Part shown: in pieces, positions 23,784-24,042 of the stretch
How the letters are laid out: each line of letters opens with the position of its first letter
How positions within the stretch are numbered: the first letter of the stretch is position 1
Source: an uncultured Methanomassiliicoccales archaeon
GTDB taxonomy: Archaea > Thermoplasmatota > Thermoplasmata > SG8-5
Reading direction: 5' to 3'
NCBI GenBank assembly: GCA_938004075.1
Contig: CALKWP010000205.1
Location: 1-24,042, forward strand
Length of the DNA stretch: 24,042 nt
Program-made: the position numbers and the translations under genes
Notes under the pieces: model-generated
The model's database searches: none
What the model saw: the letters and a program-made list of their open reading frames with translations, nothing else
Told to the model about the DNA's origin: nothing

Positions 23784-24042
23784 CGTACGCGAACATACGC
23801 AATTATGAGGGCCTGTACACAGCCAAATTCCTCGGAACTTGGCCTGCTTGCAATGATTCCGTCATTGCTTGGCTCAGCTAGGTGGAACATCACCTGGCTG
23901 TCGGCTACAGCCCGTAAGAAATCATTCGCAAACATAGCGGGCCTGTACACAGCCGAATTCTGCGGAACTCGGCTTACTCGCAATGACTCCGTCATTGCTT
24001 GGCTCAGCTAGGTGGAACATCACCTGGCTGTCGGCTACAGCC
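23784..24042. repeat. 130-bp tandem repeat, at least two copies, truncated by the contig end
   Basis: Core copy 1 is 23811-23912 and core copy 2 is 23941-24042, exactly 130 bases apart, with eight differences in 102 bases; the last 45 bases are identical. The 28-base linker (23913-23940) is weakly similar to 23784-23810, so the full unit probably begins near 23784. Each copy holds hairpins: GCCAA/TTGGC in copy 1 versus GCCGA/TCGGC in copy 2, GCAATGA/TCATTGC, AGCTAGGTG/CACCTGGCT, and GGCTGT/ACAGCC. The last two overlap and exclude each other. The array probably continues beyond the contig. Confidence 0.9.

Larger units (their letters stand above)
23558..24042. other. Gene-free right end (485 bases)
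   Basis: I see no convincing coding region here. The stretch holds the upstream region of the small zinc-ribbon gene (AT-rich, 23595-23620), a GC-rich hairpin (23634-23667), a TATA-like AAAGATTTTTAATG (about 23753-23766) pointing to the right, and the 130-bp tandem repeat that runs to the end of the contig. Short open frames inside the repeat are copies of the same repeat and are not supported. Confidence 0.6.

Noticed and set aside
23784..24042. CRISPR array
   Set aside because: The repeated unit is about 100 bases with a variable part of only 28 bases and just two copies; repeat length and structure do not fit CRISPR repeats and spacers.
23784..24042. Integron attC (VCR-like) repeats
   Set aside because: The 130-bp period and dyads are superficially similar, but there are no gene cassettes between copies, no R-box core sites recognised and no tyrosine integrase in the window.

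Overview
The window reads as one contig from an uncultured euryarchaeon, most likely a Thermoplasmata-type lineage. Archaeal markers are a 63-residue ribosomal protein S17e, a full-length ABCE1/Rli1 recycling ATPase, an archaeal TctA-family permease, AT-rich TATA boxes about 25-30 bases upstream of start codons (leaderless transcription), and a NfeD/SPFH pair. The lineage is an inference from gene content and composition; no rRNA is present. The first 30 bases are Illumina adapter sequence, so real DNA starts at about base 31 and that is a contig end. The right end lies inside a tandem repeat, a plausible assembly break.

Region 1 (31 to about 7,480) is an AT-rich accessory island. It holds a membrane protein cut by the contig end, a P-loop ATPase of the Sll1717 type, an exonuclease VII pair (xseA-xseB) whose large subunit ends in a repeat-built coiled coil and a transmembrane helix, a 690-residue PIN-domain protein that also ends in a coiled coil and transmembrane helices, and a serine recombinase. 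A short GC-rich membrane gene (3678-4061) sits between the AT-rich blocks. The recombinase abuts a tctA-like gene whose N-terminal coding part is missing, so the island edge appears to lie inside that gene at about 7,475. I infer an integrative element with possible defence cargo: several nucleases and NTPases, two of them apparently membrane-tethered.

Region 2 (about 7,480 to 23,560) is GC-richer, ordinary archaeal chromosome. It has a truncated tctA; an exported lamin-tail/phospholipase-D protein; a GTPase-dead EF-Tu-like protein; a V4R-like sensor divergent from ABCE1; a cupin; S17e; an ABC-2 exporter operon (one ATPase, two permeases); a nitrilase-family amidohydrolase divergent from a membrane-anchored zinc-ribbon cyclophilin; a zinc-ribbon membrane protein; a NfeD-SPFH operon closed by a perfect palindromic terminator; a polytopic membrane protein; and a 42-residue zinc-ribbon protein. 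Translation-related functions (EF-like, ABCE1, S17e) and membrane or cell-surface quality control (cyclophilin, NfeD, SPFH) are the main themes.

Region 3 (23,560 to 24,042) is gene-free and contains a GC-rich hairpin and a 130-bp tandem repeat whose two copies preserve a stem by a compensatory base-pair change.
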